Below, piece after piece: positions 22,492-34,340 of a stretch of DNA of 64,000 nt. Within the stretch, counting starts at the first letter, position 1, and each line of letters opens with the position of its first letter. Source of the stretch: Scatophagus argus (lineage: Eukaryota; Chordata; Actinopteri; Scatophagidae). Both the position numbers and the translations under genes were made by a program. Under the pieces are notes generated by a model. The model made no database searches. It was not told the DNA's origin and worked only from the letters and a program-made list of their open reading frames with translations. The stretch is taken from contig NC_058504.1 of assembly GCF_020382885.2 (NCBI RefSeq), positions 2,805,019-2,869,018 on the forward strand. Reading direction: 5' to 3'.

Positions 22492-25400
22492 TCAGGGGCA
22501 CCACAATTAAAAACACACTGTGACCTTGTGGCTGGAAGGACCTACAAAGGTGGAAAAATGAAACAGGGAGAAGAAACACTGGACGGTGCAGCAGGCAGTT
22601 CCCTGCCCTTCAACAGACATTATCATCATCACAAAGTTCATTACTGCTGTAGCTACTAATGCTGATACTTCCTCAGCAGCCATTTTAATATGAGGCCTCC
22701 TCCATACATGCATTCTGTTCGGCGAGAATGGTGGCATTTTACATGTTGGCTACTGTCTAAATCGGGATCAGACTCACTTCTTTGCAGTAGAACAAGATCA
22801 ACTCAGCGAGATATTAAAACCATCACTTTGTCCCGCACAGGAATGAAATCACTCACTTGTCATCTCTCATGTGTAAAGTAAACAAAATCAAATTCATAAA
22901 CCACAAAACACCGTAAAGAAGCTAAGCCTGTCTGAAGTTGCTGAAGAGATTTGGTTGGGTTAAAAGTCTCCTCTTTCCAGGTTTCACAACCCTGAAATGT
23001 CTGATGTGTTTTGTCTGAGAACTAAGTATAATTACTATATTCAAATCCTTTAAATGGCCTCCTTCATTAAATATTCCAGAATTCCAGTTCCAGTTTCACC
23101 AAGTTTATAAAGTTTCTCCTAACTCAACAACTCACAAAATTCAGCGATTTTTTTAAGGGAGTGTGGGGTCAAATTGTATTCACTGTTTTTGCAAAATCTG
23201 ATCATCACAATTTGTATTTCTTTCTGAATATAGTGTAGATTGTAAAATCAGTGGAAACAGCGTGTTTGGCATAATACGCTTTAGATGTGAAGGAGCCTAC
23301 GCACCGCTGTAGACCAGACTACAGACCAGGTCGAGGAGGAAACGACGTGTCTCACTCAGATAAAGAAGTAACTCACGGTAACGTTAAGCTTTGTGGCGAA
23401 CAAGGCCTCCACAAGCTGATGGAGTTCCCTTGTGATATCAGTGTCAGTCATTGCTGTGTGCCATCTGTGTGCTTAATTGGTGCTAATTAAACACATCCTT
23501 TCATGAGAGTAAATATTATATGTTTTCAGGAGGAGGTTCTCCCCTCCTGGAGCCTCTCTCCATGTTTCTCCTGTCTTTTCATCACTTCCTCCTTCTCCCC
23601 TCAGCTTTTGTCTCTGCACTCCAGCACCATAGATGCTTAATGAGCCGTAAAATATAATTCAGAAATGACAGTCGTCTGAAAGAGATGAAGACGGAGAGAG
23701 AGTCTGAGCGATAGGAAGACAAAGACAGTCTATTGTCAACAGTATTTCCATATCGGCAAAATCATTATTTCTTTTTTTTTGTTCAATGAACGAGTTGCCT
23801 GAGAAATTCCACTCCAAGTTACTTCTATCTACATCGTCTATTACACCAAAATTAGCTCATTTTAGCCTCTGGTCCAGATCAGGGTTCAGACGCATTGCTG
23901 AAATTGTCTTGTCTTGCTTTTCCAGCATTACCAAAGACAGAAGTCTAATATTATTTAAAATGATGGTGGGTCAGTACTGAATGAGACATGGAGAGAAAAG
24001 AGGCTGGTAGAAGGAGGTATTAAGACAGCAGTCACTGGCTGAGTCCACAGCCTCTGATTTCTCGCTCTTTTTGGGGTTTGGTAAGAGGTCATGATGAGTC
24101 ATGACTCATGACTTGGATTTGACTGAGTCATGTGAAGAGAGTCCACACGTATTGTAAACTCCGTGTATGGAGATCACCTGATGATTGCACTGACTGGGTT
24201 TTCACACAGGTTGAATATTGAAAGGCTTCCTGCCAGTGTGATGAAAAAGCTCCAATAAAAAGATCCTAAAAGTCATTATAATGAGAAAGTTTCACAAAGT
24301 AATGAGAATTATTTTATTTTAAGAAACTAAGTCCTCATTTCATTAAAGTTTCTCTCTATAGCGACTCACGGGTCCATTTTTCCTTTCATCACACTGGCAG
24401 AAATGGGCTTCCATAGAGACTGAACTCAGGCCCTAAACTTAGTTTTACTTGTGGCACCACTTTTCATGGTTCAATTTAAATTACTTTGCAATTCACAGAC
24501 ATACAGAATAAAGTCTTGTGTATGTTGTACTCCTGCTTACTTAACATATTGAAATATGTTATTAAAAAGAAACTTTGAACAGTAATTTACTAATTTACTT
24601 AATACTAATTTAACTTTGTATTGTAAGTCACTATAATATTCATTAGGTCGGACAAAGTTGTTATGAACGAGTCATTTATAGTGTGAAAACATCCTGCTTT
24701 GTCGTGTTCATACAGACATGTTGAACACAGAAAAAAGTAAAGAAAGAAGAGAAAAAGAGAGACAAAGACAGAGACAGTTGTACTAATATTCTAATATGTT
24801 CACTGGGTTTCAATAGGCCACATTATGCAGCTTAATCCACTGATGTATTCTGCACCTGAACCTGCTGCAGTGTGACAATAGAAACCTTTTCTCTCCAGCT
24901 CGACTGTGCAGCTCACACTGAAAGCTGGCCTTCATGTGCCAGTCAATGATGGGTGAAACAGATCTTATTAGATCCACTCAGAGTGGAAGTCATACTTTAA
25001 ATGCACTGGTCTGCCCATTGTGTTCTTTTACCCATTATGAAGAACATCAAGATAAATGGACAGCAGTGCAGCAGATCCTACATCCTCTCAAAGAATGAGC
25101 ACTTTAAATTAAACATTTCTCCTGCTTGTTAATGTAGTTCACAGTGCTCTCTTATACATGTTACATTACTAAAGCTTACAAAGTCTAATAAGCTCCATAA
25201 AACTCCATTAAGCATTTTCTCACAGTAGTGATTGTGGCGTCACCCACCAGCTGGAGTGTTTATCGGTCTGATGCAGCACAGCACATTCTGGTTATTGTTC
25301 TTTTGAGCAAAGGATAATAAAGCACCACCTGCAAAAATATTTGTCTTTCTAGAGCAAAGACAGCAAAGTTTATGACATAACCATCTTTTCTGTGGTGAAA

Positions 25401-26280
25401 TACGCCGTTAAGCAAGTGTGTGGGAAAATCAAGTCCTTAGAGGGAAGTTACTCCGCTAATTACCTTGAAATTAGAGGCTATTTCATCTTTATTTAATTAG
25501 TGAACTAACACAGTTTTTAGATCAGTGACCCCATGTGCCTGCAGTGTGGTTTCAATCAATTAATTCTCCAGCAGATGAACTCATCTGCCTGCTTGAAATC
25601 CATTAGATTAGACTACAAGTTTTCATCAAAGGGTCACATCAAAACCACGTTTTTCCACGTACTCTGAAATGGTCACATATTTGGTCCAATATGGACAGAA
25701 ATAAAAGAAACATGACTTTCCTCCTGTGAAGCCTCCACAGCGAACAGAGCAGAGTCGACACAAACAGTAACGTTAAGCAGTCTGTTAATGATAAGAGCTA
25801 ATTAAACTGCAAATCAAGGCAGATGAAGGCGATGGGGCTGTGAGTGTGTTGGCCTGCTGGGTGTGTGCACATTGATGTAGCACTTAGCCCAAGGGTTGAG
25901 GTGTTTGACCTGTGTTTGACCCACTTATAACCCCCCACCACCACCACCACCCCCTTCTCCTTCTCCTCCTCATCCTCTCCTGTCTCCTCTCTTCTTCATC
26001 TGTTCTCCTCATCATCAGATGCCGACAGCCGGTGGGGACAGAAACAAGGTTAGGTCCACTTAAACTCACTTCACCACACTTTTGCCCAACTTGAATTATG
26101 CAAATATGACAAAGGTGACACCAAACTTCTTATCATTTGAAACACAGAGATACGTGTCAAACGTTGTGGTAGTAAATGGTGTAATGTTTACATTCACGTC
26201 TGGACTTTTGTACACATTCATGTCCCATTAGTGCAGTTTACTAACTCGATGTCTTCTTGTAGTTGATCTATTCATCTTTT
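22492..26280. other. Gene-free stretch, nothing major
   Basis: Unique sequence with a (CCA)n/(CTC)n patch at 25,932-26,015. No exon, RNA gene or long repeat recognised. Confidence 0.5.
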
Positions 26281-26490
26281 AAGGCAGATGGCGCCCACCT
26301 TGAAGCAGGGTCTGCCTCATAAAGGACAGTTTTACCAAGTGCTTGCTCAAGTTAGGTCTTTATTAAAGACCAATTTAAAGAGTTTGGTCTATACCTGCTA
26401 TATTTGTAAAGTGTCATGAGATAATGTTTGTTTTTACATGTAGCTGTGAATAAACTGAACTGAATTGAATTGAATTGAATTGAATTGAAC
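26281..26490 (+). repeat. 3' part of a non-LTR retroposon ending in (GAATT)n
   Basis: The order aaagagtttggtctatacc, tgctatatttgtaaagtg, catgagataat and ataaactgaactgaattg, then GAATT units (26458-26486), is a common fish retroposon tail. A second copy lies at 60,090-60,190. The family (L2, CR1 or SINE tail) cannot be set by eye. Confidence 0.5.
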
Positions 26491-26644
26491 TGAAATACTA
26501 GAGAGCAAAAAGCATGACTTAAACTATTGGGTACTACAACTGAATTTGTACCAGGTCAACCGCAGTTTAGCCACTTGCAAGCTAAATAGCATCTCACATT
26601 TTGAATAAGCTGAATAACAAATGCACTGATTAATTAAAACACCA

Positions 26645-26690
26645 AATTTCCCCCAGGGATCAATAAAGTATTTCTGATTCTAATAATTGT
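26645..26690 (+). repeat. Retroposon tail (cagggatcaataaagta type)
   Basis: tttcccccagggatcaataaagtatttctgattct matches, in reverse, the tail beside the (TAGA)n run at 58,342-58,435. It is a common terminal sequence of fish retroposons. Confidence 0.5.
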
Positions 26691-27125
26691 TGTGATAGCG
26701 GTTTGTATTTGCTTTAACGCTGGTCTGCCAGTCACTAATATTCTATAAAATAATAATTATTTCCTTAAATTCCCTCTCTGACAGACAGTTCTTCCTTGTT
26801 CCCAGTTTTTAATTTTAAGATGTTTACCTCCTGTGGGCTTAGTTAGAGGCGTGCAAACATTTTAAACACTTCAGATTAACAGTACTGTCATTTCTTCTTT
26901 TGTCACTGTGAGGTAATCAAATACTGGACCTACCCCAAAAACTGTTATACAGCTGTGTAAAAATATCAGGCAGATTACTTGGTCTAAAACACCTGCACCT
27001 GCCCGTCTGCTTTTTCTTGTTTATAAAATTCACACATTGCAACCAAAAGATGCTAAAAATGTTAGGAAAATCTGTATGCACAGGATGAAGCAGTACAACT
27101 ATACTGTTAGTACTACTGTTAGTAG
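26691..27125. other. Non-coding, nothing recognised
   Basis: AT-rich unique sequence. Confidence 0.5.
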
Positions 27126-27188
27126 AAGTAGTAGTAGTACTAGTAGTAGTAGTAGTAGTGGTAGTGGTGGTGGTAGTGGTGGTGGTGT
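27126..27188. repeat. (AGT)n grading into (GGT)n trinucleotide repeat
   Basis: agtagtagt units change to gtggtggt along the run. The poly-Thr/Tyr/His frames on the - strand come from it. Confidence 0.9.
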
Positions 27189-27279
27189 GTGTCTGCCTTT
27201 TTCGCCTGTGTGAGGTCATTCACATCATCACACATCAGATCTTCTTTGCTGCTCCTGCAACCATCTGAAAGACACAGAC

Positions 27280-27830
27280 TTCTCCTCTCCTCTTCTCTCC
27301 TCTCCTCTCCTCTCCTCTCCTCTCCTCTCCTCTCCTCTTCTCTCCTCTCCTCTCCTCTCCTCTCCTCTCCTCTCCTCTCCTCTCCTCTTCTCTCCTCTCC
27401 TCTTCTCTCCTCTCCTCTCCTCTCCTCTCCTCTCCTCTTCTCTCCTCTCCTCTCCTCTTCTCTTCTCTCCTCTCCTCTTCTCTCCTCTCCTCTCCTCTCC
27501 TCTTCTCTCCTCTCCTCTTCTCTCCTCTCCTCTCCTCCCTCCTCTCCTGTCTCCTCTTCTCTCCTCTGTCTTCCCTCCTCTCCTCTCTCCTCTCTCCTCA
27601 GCTCCTCTCCCTTCCCTCCTCTCCTCCCTCCTCTCCTCTTCTCTCCTCCCTCGTCTTCTTTTCTCCCTCCTCTCCTGTCTCCTCTCTCTTCCCTCCTCTC
27701 CTCTCTCCTCCCTCCTCTCCTCTCTTCTCTCCTCTCCACTCCTCTCTCCTCTCCTCTCCTCCCTCCTCCTCTCTCCGCCCTCCTCTCCTCTCTCTTCCCT
27801 CCTCTCCTCCCCTCCCTCCTCTCTCCTATC
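27280..27830. repeat. (TCTCC)n pentanucleotide array, about 550 bp
   Basis: From 27280 to about 27535 it is nearly pure tctcc with single-base variants tcttc at intervals. After that it decays into mixed ctcct/ccctcc. Both strands stay open for about 200 codons (Ser/Leu/Pro on +, Arg/Glu/Gly on -), which is an artefact. Confidence 0.95.
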
Positions 27831-27859
27831 TATCTGTCTTGGTGAAAGGCCAGTGTGAG

Positions 27860-28080
27860 CACAAAGGCCTGCTGTGGTAGGTCGTTATAAAGCTCCATTG
27901 TCACACAGCCTTTCTCTATCTGGTCCATCTTAATAAGAGCAGTCATCATTTAGAGTCTAAGTCGCTCTCAGCCTCCTCGCTTTAATTATGACATATCGAT
28001 TGTCTCGTTAAGTCTAGTTTGGCTTAATGAAATCTATTGTTACCTCTAATTCTGTCTTCCATTGTGCCGCCCTGCAGCGC
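27860..28080. promoter_or_regulatory. Candidate regulatory block
   Basis: Unique sequence directly after the pentanucleotide array, with tttaattatgac, tatcgattgtctc and ggcttaatgaa. No coding signal. Conservation untested. Confidence 0.3.
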
Positions 28081-28440
28081 TCAGTGTGTGATGTGAACCT
28101 GAGCTCTCTTTGTGCTGTCTAATCTGACTGTGTGTGTTAGTGGTGTGTGTTCTCATTTCTGTTCCTATATGTTTGTGTCTTGGTTTATCTTTGTTTGTGT
28201 CTCTTGCAGTGTTCTTTTGTCACTGTGTGTACTTTTATGCGTCGGTGCCTTAAACCTGTGTGTGTTTCTTAAAAGTCAGTGTGTGTGTGTCAGGTTTTGC
28301 GTCGATGGGTCCCCGCTCTAAAAGGCGCTGCTGTCACCGTTTATCTGCTGCTTCCTGATTCCCTTCCATCGACTCTCAGCCAATCAATTCACTAAATGAT
28401 GCAATTATACGCCCTCCCTCTCCCCACTCCACATTTAAAG
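28081..28440. other. Non-coding, TG-rich
   Basis: Scattered tgtgtg words. The Cys/Val-rich frame 28112-28321 is an artefact of them. Confidence 0.5.
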
Positions 28441-28841
28441 TTGAGAGGTTTATTTTGGATCAATCCAGACCACTTTGTGTGCAAATTACACAATTGCATT
28501 GCCTTCAGATTCCTTAGGCAGCCCAATTGGAGCAAGCCCTGGGTGTGAATGCCTAATGAGAGTCCCTGTCCTTCAAAAAGGCTCTGTCGAACACAGGCAG
28601 AGACAATTAGAGAGTCGGCAGCAAAAACCAGCCATCCCTGTTTCTTTGCTTGGCTCCACTACTCGAGCTGCCTTTACACCATATTGGATTCATGGGCAAG
28701 TCCCAGTCACCAAAATCCATTGGTTTAAATGGTGCTTTAACGCTGATACCTCATGCCGTTGTGAGTCCCTTATGTACGCACTGAACAAAAGAGGCCTTAA
28801 CTTCTTGCAAAGAATCACAGTAAAGGCTGTCATCATGAATC
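28441..28841. promoter_or_regulatory. Non-repetitive block with a 135-codon open frame, probably regulatory
   Basis: The + strand is open from 28475 to 28882, but the frame runs into the Tc1-type inverted repeat at 28842 and has no recognisable motif or splice structure. Unique texture next to other candidate blocks favours non-coding conserved DNA over a gene. Confidence 0.3.
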
Positions 28842-28863
28842 TATACTATATGGACAAAAGTAT
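28842..28863 (+). mobile_element. Solo Tc1-type terminal inverted repeat
   Basis: tatactatatggacaaaag followed by tat is the outer end of a common fish Tc1 family. Soon after comes tttttcagg, the same word that follows the left end of the element at 31097. No right end or transposase is found beside it. Confidence 0.55.
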
Positions 28864-28869
28864 CCCGTT

Positions 28870-29703
28870 TTTCAGGGGTTGAGAAGCCACCTTACTGGGA
28901 ATTCAATGAGGTTCCATTCAGACACATCGATGTCTAGTTTCAATCCAGTTAGTATGTCAAAGTTAATTCCTCATTAGTCACTACAAAACTGCCTGTTACA
29001 AGCCAGACAAAAAATGTTTGAGCATGCTCAATGAGAAATCACAAAGTAACATGTAAAGGTGATTTATTGATCTCTCTCAGTCTACACCCCCTGACCTGTG
29101 GTCACTGTGAACCTGTGGAGTACGACTCACCCATTTCATCAAACACAACAGATCTTCCCCCGCCACACGTTTTTAGATGTTTCAGGGATTCAAACCTGCA
29201 AGCTCTCCCCTCAGCAGGATCTCCAACTTCTAAGCAACCTTCTCCCCTGTGAATGACACATAGATTGACAGTTCAGCTGCAGCACTGGGGCCTTAAAAGA
29301 GTCACTCACCCACATCCCTGTCTGACCCTGGCCTTTTGCTCTCGCTTAGTTCAGATTCTAACACCAGTCAACTAGAAAACACTCTGATCCCTGGCCATGA
29401 CTAGTCCCCTGTGTTTATTCAAGCTGGGTAAATCTACCAATCTATTCCCCGGCAGCAGTCCTGAGCAGTCAAACATGGCTGCAGTGCTGGTTGACTGGAG
29501 GGATGATGGATGGAGGCTTGGTTAGCTCTGCATCATGTGCTGAACACCATGAGTGCACATGGCAGGCTGAAACAGGCCTGTAGTTAGAAAATCACAGGTT
29601 AGAACCCAGAGATCACAGAGGAAACCTGAAGGTGTGGTGGAAACATAGCAGAGACCCCCAGTGACACAGAGTGGGGCTGAAGCAAAGAAGGTTGTGTTGG
29701 TTG
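28870..29703. other. Non-coding, nothing recognised
   Basis: Unique sequence. The part nearest the minisatellite (29,640-29,700) may hold a further decayed unit. Confidence 0.5.
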
Positions 29704-29872
29704 GGTCCCAGTGGGCAGAAGTATAGACTGGGCTTTTACTGGCCAAATCCCTGTCTGCAGAGGTTTAAGCTGGGGTTGTTCTGGGCAGCTCCCAATGGGC
29801 AGCAGTATAGACTCAGGTTGTAAGAAACATCTCCCAGTAGACAAGGCTACAGACTGGGTTTGTACTTGCCAA
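29704..29872. repeat. Degenerate minisatellite, about four units of about 42 bp
   Basis: Units start at about 29704, 29747, 29788 and 29830 and share tccc(a)gtgggcag.agtatagactgggtttgtactgg. Units 1 and 3 are closest (gtgggcagaagtatagact versus atgggcagcagtatagact). Both strands are open across it, as expected for a repeat whose unit is close to a multiple of three. Confidence 0.7.
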
Positions 29873-31096
29873 TACAATATAAGCATTTCCTACCATTCTG
29901 TTCTATTCCTAATATTAACAAAGGTTTAGCTGAAAAAATAAAACATTTCAGGTTCTTTATTCAGTCTCTTTAATGTCTTTAACTCCAAAATAATAACAAT
30001 AATTTAATTTAAAAAAAAAAGCTAAAAGTGAGGCGAGAACTTGAAAACACTGCACCAGTCTGGTAGTGTTCTCACAATACTTGTTAGTCCCACTGCCAGG
30101 CTCGTCACATCATTTGAACACCCTCATGCTTTATTATGCGAATAACAATCAATAATAATCAACACTCTTCTGTTTTGGACTTTCTTTCAGCTTCGCCCTC
30201 CCACTTTCTCTTTCCTCTGAGGTACATCAGCTTCCATTATCCAGCAGAAATGCCACTGAATAAAGAGGAGGAGGAGCTGGAGGACAGAAATTCGTAAAGG
30301 TAGGCTAAAAGTCAAAGTATGGATGAGGGAAGGGAAGAGACAGCAGTGGACATACTGTCCAAAGAAATGGAGGGATAAAGAAAGGAGGAGAAGGAGACAG
30401 AGGGGGTGAGGCATGTAAAGCCCAAAGCCAGCTCTGTGTTGGCAGAGGAGGGGGAGGAGGAGGCCCAGTAAATCAGCCAGCCTCTTGTCAACACCTCCCA
30501 CCAGCTCCCCCCCAGGGGCTTCTGAAGCCACTGAGCTGAGAATAACAAATGGCCGTCATTGGCCAGGCAAAAAGCTGTGATTATAATTATCACATCCCAC
30601 ACTGACCTTGCATAAACCTTAATCCTTCTCCAATGGAGCATTTAAATAGGCTGCCAACAGCGACAGAGATGAGGAGCGAGGGAGGGAGGGAGTGTGGGGA
30701 GGTGAGCAGGAGGGAGGCGATGTGAGAAAGCAGGAGAAGGAGGAATGCAGGGAAGAGTGGAAAGGGAGGTGAGACAAATGTAAAGACAAGGAAATTGAAA
30801 AGAAAAAGAGCTGAAAGGGTAAAGTGAGGGAGCAGGACGAGGAGAAAGAGGGAGGTGAAGCGGGGAGTCTGTGATGAGCGCACTGAGTGTAGCAGCTCAG
30901 CGGCACACCTGAAGGTTCAGCAGCTCACAGCACTGAGGAGGTGAGACTGCGAGTCACTGAGCACAGGATGCAGGAGTCCAGTCAAAACAATCTGTTGCAG
31001 TGGGGACTGAAGTGATTCTATGCAACTTCATTAAGAACTAATGAAGGGGAAACCTAAAGGAAAACACTGAAAAAAAAACAAGCTGAGGAAAGTGAA
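29873..31096. other. Non-coding with purine-rich tracts
   Basis: Purine-rich at 30,255-30,470 and 30,650-30,870 (agggaggg, ggagaagg words), which explains the Ser/Phe/Leu-rich frames on the - strand. No exon recognised. Confidence 0.55.
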
Positions 31097-31560
31097 TTAC
31101 ACCATAAGTATTGGGACCTTTTTCAGGTGTGGTATGGGGCTGTTCCTCAGGGTTTGGGCTCGGCCCCTGACTTCCAGTGAAGGGAAATCTTAATGCTTCA
31201 GCATACCAAGACATGTTGGACAATGCTATGCTTCCAACTTTGTGGCAACAGTTTGTTGAAGGCCCTTTTCTATTCCAGCATGACTGTGCCCCAGTGCACA
31301 AAGCAAAGCTCCATAAAGACATGGTTGGATGAGTTTGGTGTGGAAGAACTTGACTGGCCCACACAGAGCCCTGACCTCAACCCCATCCAACACCTTTGGG
31401 ATGAACTGGAAAGGAGATTGTGAGCCAGGCCTTTTGGTCCAACATCAGTGTGTGGCCTCACAAATGCTCTACTGCATGTGTAATGTGTATGTATTTAGAA
31501 TGCAATGGCATTAAAGTTCCTGTTGGTGCAAAGGTCCAATACTTTCGTCTATGTAGTATA
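31097..31560 (+). mobile_element. Internally deleted Tc1-type transposon with transposase remnant
   Basis: The right end (31533-31560, ggtccaatactttcgtctat then gtagtata) is the complement of a Tc1-type end. The left end (31097-31118, ttacaccata agtattgggacc) is a shortened version of it. Between them is only the 3' half of a transposase gene, in at least two frames: FQVWYGAVPQG; LWQQFVEGPFLFQHDCAPVHK (second catalytic Asp kept); then TWLDEFGVEELDWPTQSP and DLNPIQHLWDELERRL. The third catalytic residue, normally Glu in NPIE, is Gln. The 5' half and the DNA-binding domain are missing, so it is inactive. Its length (464 bp) is about a third of a full element. Confidence 0.85.
31250..31423 (+). 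pseudogene. Tc1 transposase C-terminal remnant (frameshifted)
   Basis: The catalytic-domain end is recognisable by QHDCAPVHK and, after a frameshift near 31305, WLDEFGVEELDWP, QSPDLNPIQHLW and a stop after ERRL. It retains the DD34E spacing pattern but has Q for the last E. It cannot make transposase. Confidence 0.85.
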
Positions 31561-33007
31561 AATCCTTCACTGTGACCAGATCTCAGTCCAAGAACACCTG
31601 TGGGAGTGTTTACACTGCTTCTGTCCTCTCTGCTGTCTGTGTTAGAGTTTGACATGCTGGCAGGATTGAGGACATCATGGCTCATTCAAGTGCACCTTGT
31701 AAATTCAGAAATCTACACCTGAAGGTTTGTTTGAAAGGGGAACGTTTCTCTTTTTTCTTATTTTCTTTTGGTGAAATATGTAGACCTACATCTGTCATTA
31801 CTCTGTTGTTCCTTCCCTACAACATTTTTAATAATTAGATAATCAAATCATATCAGTATCTTTTTTATTGCAATATAGTCAGACTTAGGCAGACAAAAAA
31901 AATCTATTCAGCAAATTCTTACATGGCAAGTCCCCAAATTCCTGCAGCACTTTAGAATTATTAAATGCATCCACAACGCATCAAAGTCATTCACAAGTCG
32001 TCTTGTCTGGTGAGACACCATCAAGTCTCACATTAACCCTGGGGTTTTAACAACAACTCTGCAAATCACATAACTAAAATTAAAACAGCTCAACAATCAG
32101 TCTGAAAGTGGGAATTTACTTGAAAAATAATACTTGTGAGTACTCATTTGTCCATGTTTCGAACCAAATAGACAATAATGTGATGAAACGACACATGGTG
32201 TATGTTGAAAACAAATAAAGGTGTAAAGTTTTTAATGTAAAGACACAGCGAGGCCGGAGGCTTACTTTGAATGGGCCCGTAGATGCTAAAATGTGTTGAT
32301 AGATGGCTTCATCTCAAAGATTATCAGAAGCAATAATTTATCTCGGAATTCCTCAGGATCTCCCCATAGCCAAATATGCTCAACTTTCCCTCCCAATACA
32401 CTGATAGAAGAAAATGCTAATTCAATTTAAATTGCAATTCTACAGGCAAACATGCATACCATATGTTTATATGTGCTAATCTCTCTGTGTTTGCATGTAG
32501 GGCATCTGCACAAGGCTTTAGCGTTTCCTACATGTGCCAGTTTATCTGAACAAGGCTTATATTCATTTTTGTATTTCTTTACCACCATTTCATTTCATTA
32601 CTAAAACCTACACCACACAGACAGGCCTGACAACACACGTCTGTTGTCGTCTGTGTCATTTTCCAAACACATGCTGTAGTTCTACGAGGCGGTGCCCCCA
32701 TTTTATTACCGCTTGACACAAAGAGAAGAAGAAGCGATCGTTTGAGGAATGAAAAATTGAAAAAGAACAACATCTACAGTAGAGTCGCCTCTGTCTGTCT
32801 GGGCGGGTGCTTGTGAGAGGGCGAGCCTCAGGGAGGTCACAGGTCAAGTGGTTTGACCCTTAGGTCAATTGAGTGGCGTTGCACTCACTCCTACAACATT
32901 GTGCGCGCACACACACACACACATCACCTTAATAGGATATGAAGAGCTCAAAATGTGTTAAAAAATACTGCTATGGTCTAATCGTTCTGCTGCTGCTTTT
33001 CATACTG

Positions 33008-33008
<1 letters not shown>
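31561..33008. other. Gene-free stretch
   Basis: Unique sequence. A TAAT-bearing block at 32,240-32,360 (taaaatgtgttgatagatgg, agcaataatttatctcgg) could be regulatory. A short CA patch lies at 32,909-32,922. No exon recognised. Confidence 0.5.

Positions 33009-33056
<48 letters not shown>
33009..33056. repeat. (TG)24 microsatellite
   Basis: Uninterrupted TG repeats. Confidence 0.95.
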
Positions 33057-33058
<2 letters not shown>

Positions 33059-34019
33059 CCAGTCAGATGGTGATGCATTTTCAACACCAGTTTTCATCTT
33101 TCTAACACTTTTTAACAACATAGCACTCACAGTGTTTTCTCATTTACAGGCAGCACATAAGCGCTTAGTAAAAGCTATATAGCACACTATAATGTAGTTA
33201 TAGTTATAGGAGGTCATTGTTTTTGTGGGTTTCAATGTATATATAAGGTATTAGCTTGAGCCTGAGACGTTTTTTACAGGAAGGCTGGGTTACAAACTGG
33301 AGGTGTGGATTTAGCGCAGGATTCAGTGTTTTTGGAGTCACCACAGGTGAGGATGTTAGCCTTCGCCATACCTGTAATCAAAAGGAGTCAAGAACAGGAA
33401 CCCTTTCATCATATAAGGATATGTCATCTTTGGACTTAAAAGCAGGAGCTCTCATTAAGTGGATAAATGTTTATACATTGCATTGTTTATACATTGCATA
33501 TAAATGCTAACTCGGGAATGTTAAAGTAATTTTGAATAAACCCTTATTCATTATTATTATTATCATTAATATTATTGATAGGAGTAGTAATAAAGGTCAG
33601 TGTGTTGTAAAGAGGTTCGTCATCTGACCTTCCAGTGCATGTGTGTGTGTGTTTACTGAAGTGATGGAATAAACTATAAAGTGGATTTAATATTGTGATT
33701 CAATAGAAGAGGGGAATTACAGTCACAGTCAGATAGTGTAAGCAGGCCTGGATTAAATTAACTAACTGTTCACCCTGCTTTACTTTACACTCACACACAA
33801 TGCACATGCTGCATTCTGTTAACACATGCACACACGCATGCAGCATTTGCACGTCAACAGACACACACAAACGCACAGATATGAGTGCTCGGGGACACAG
33901 CGCAGGCCACCCTGCTGTGCTCCCAATCCATAAATCATAATGTTTCAGCAGAAGCAGAATTTCATTTCCCTGCCGGCGTCTTATCAGGCTGAGGAGGGAT
34001 ATACAGCCCATCACCGTGC
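33057..34019. other. Non-coding with small tandem repeats
   Basis: Two copies of tttatacattgcat (33470-33500) and an (ATT)n-like patch (33549-33580). No exon recognised. Confidence 0.55.
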
Positions 34020-34340
34020 TCGTTTATTATCTCTGTGAATAGGCTGTGGCAGGGATAAGGCTATAACCTGGAGAAAGCAGGCATGGGACTGGATTAGACT
34101 ATTAACTGGAATAGCATATCAGGGCTAAGTCTATTACCTAAAGCACCGGTATCATGCTCCCCTCCAGATATTCACTATCCTGATGCATCCATGGCCATGC
34201 TGGGAAGTCCCTTTCATTTGTTCCATTATTATCTATTCTCTCTCTCTCTATTGATTTGCACAGCTGAGTGAATTGGAGTCCCTGCAAACCCACTCTGGCC
34301 CTGACCTGAAGCTTTGCCTTATTAAAAAGCTACAGTGTCG
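34020..34340. promoter_or_regulatory. Candidate regulatory block
   Basis: About 320 bases of unique sequence with no open frame of note. Words such as gactggattagactattaa and ctattgatttgcacagctg fit homeodomain-type sites. A short TC run at 34,239-34,249 is the only repeat. Conservation untested. Confidence 0.3.

Noticed and set aside
27140..27845. About 200-codon open frames on both strands
   Set aside because: They are translations of the (TCTCC)n and (AGT)n arrays; amino-acid content is only Ser/Leu/Pro or Arg/Glu/Gly.
28475..28882. 135-codon + strand frame as a possible gene
   Set aside because: It runs into a Tc1-type end and shows no motif, promoter or splice context; regulatory DNA is more likely.
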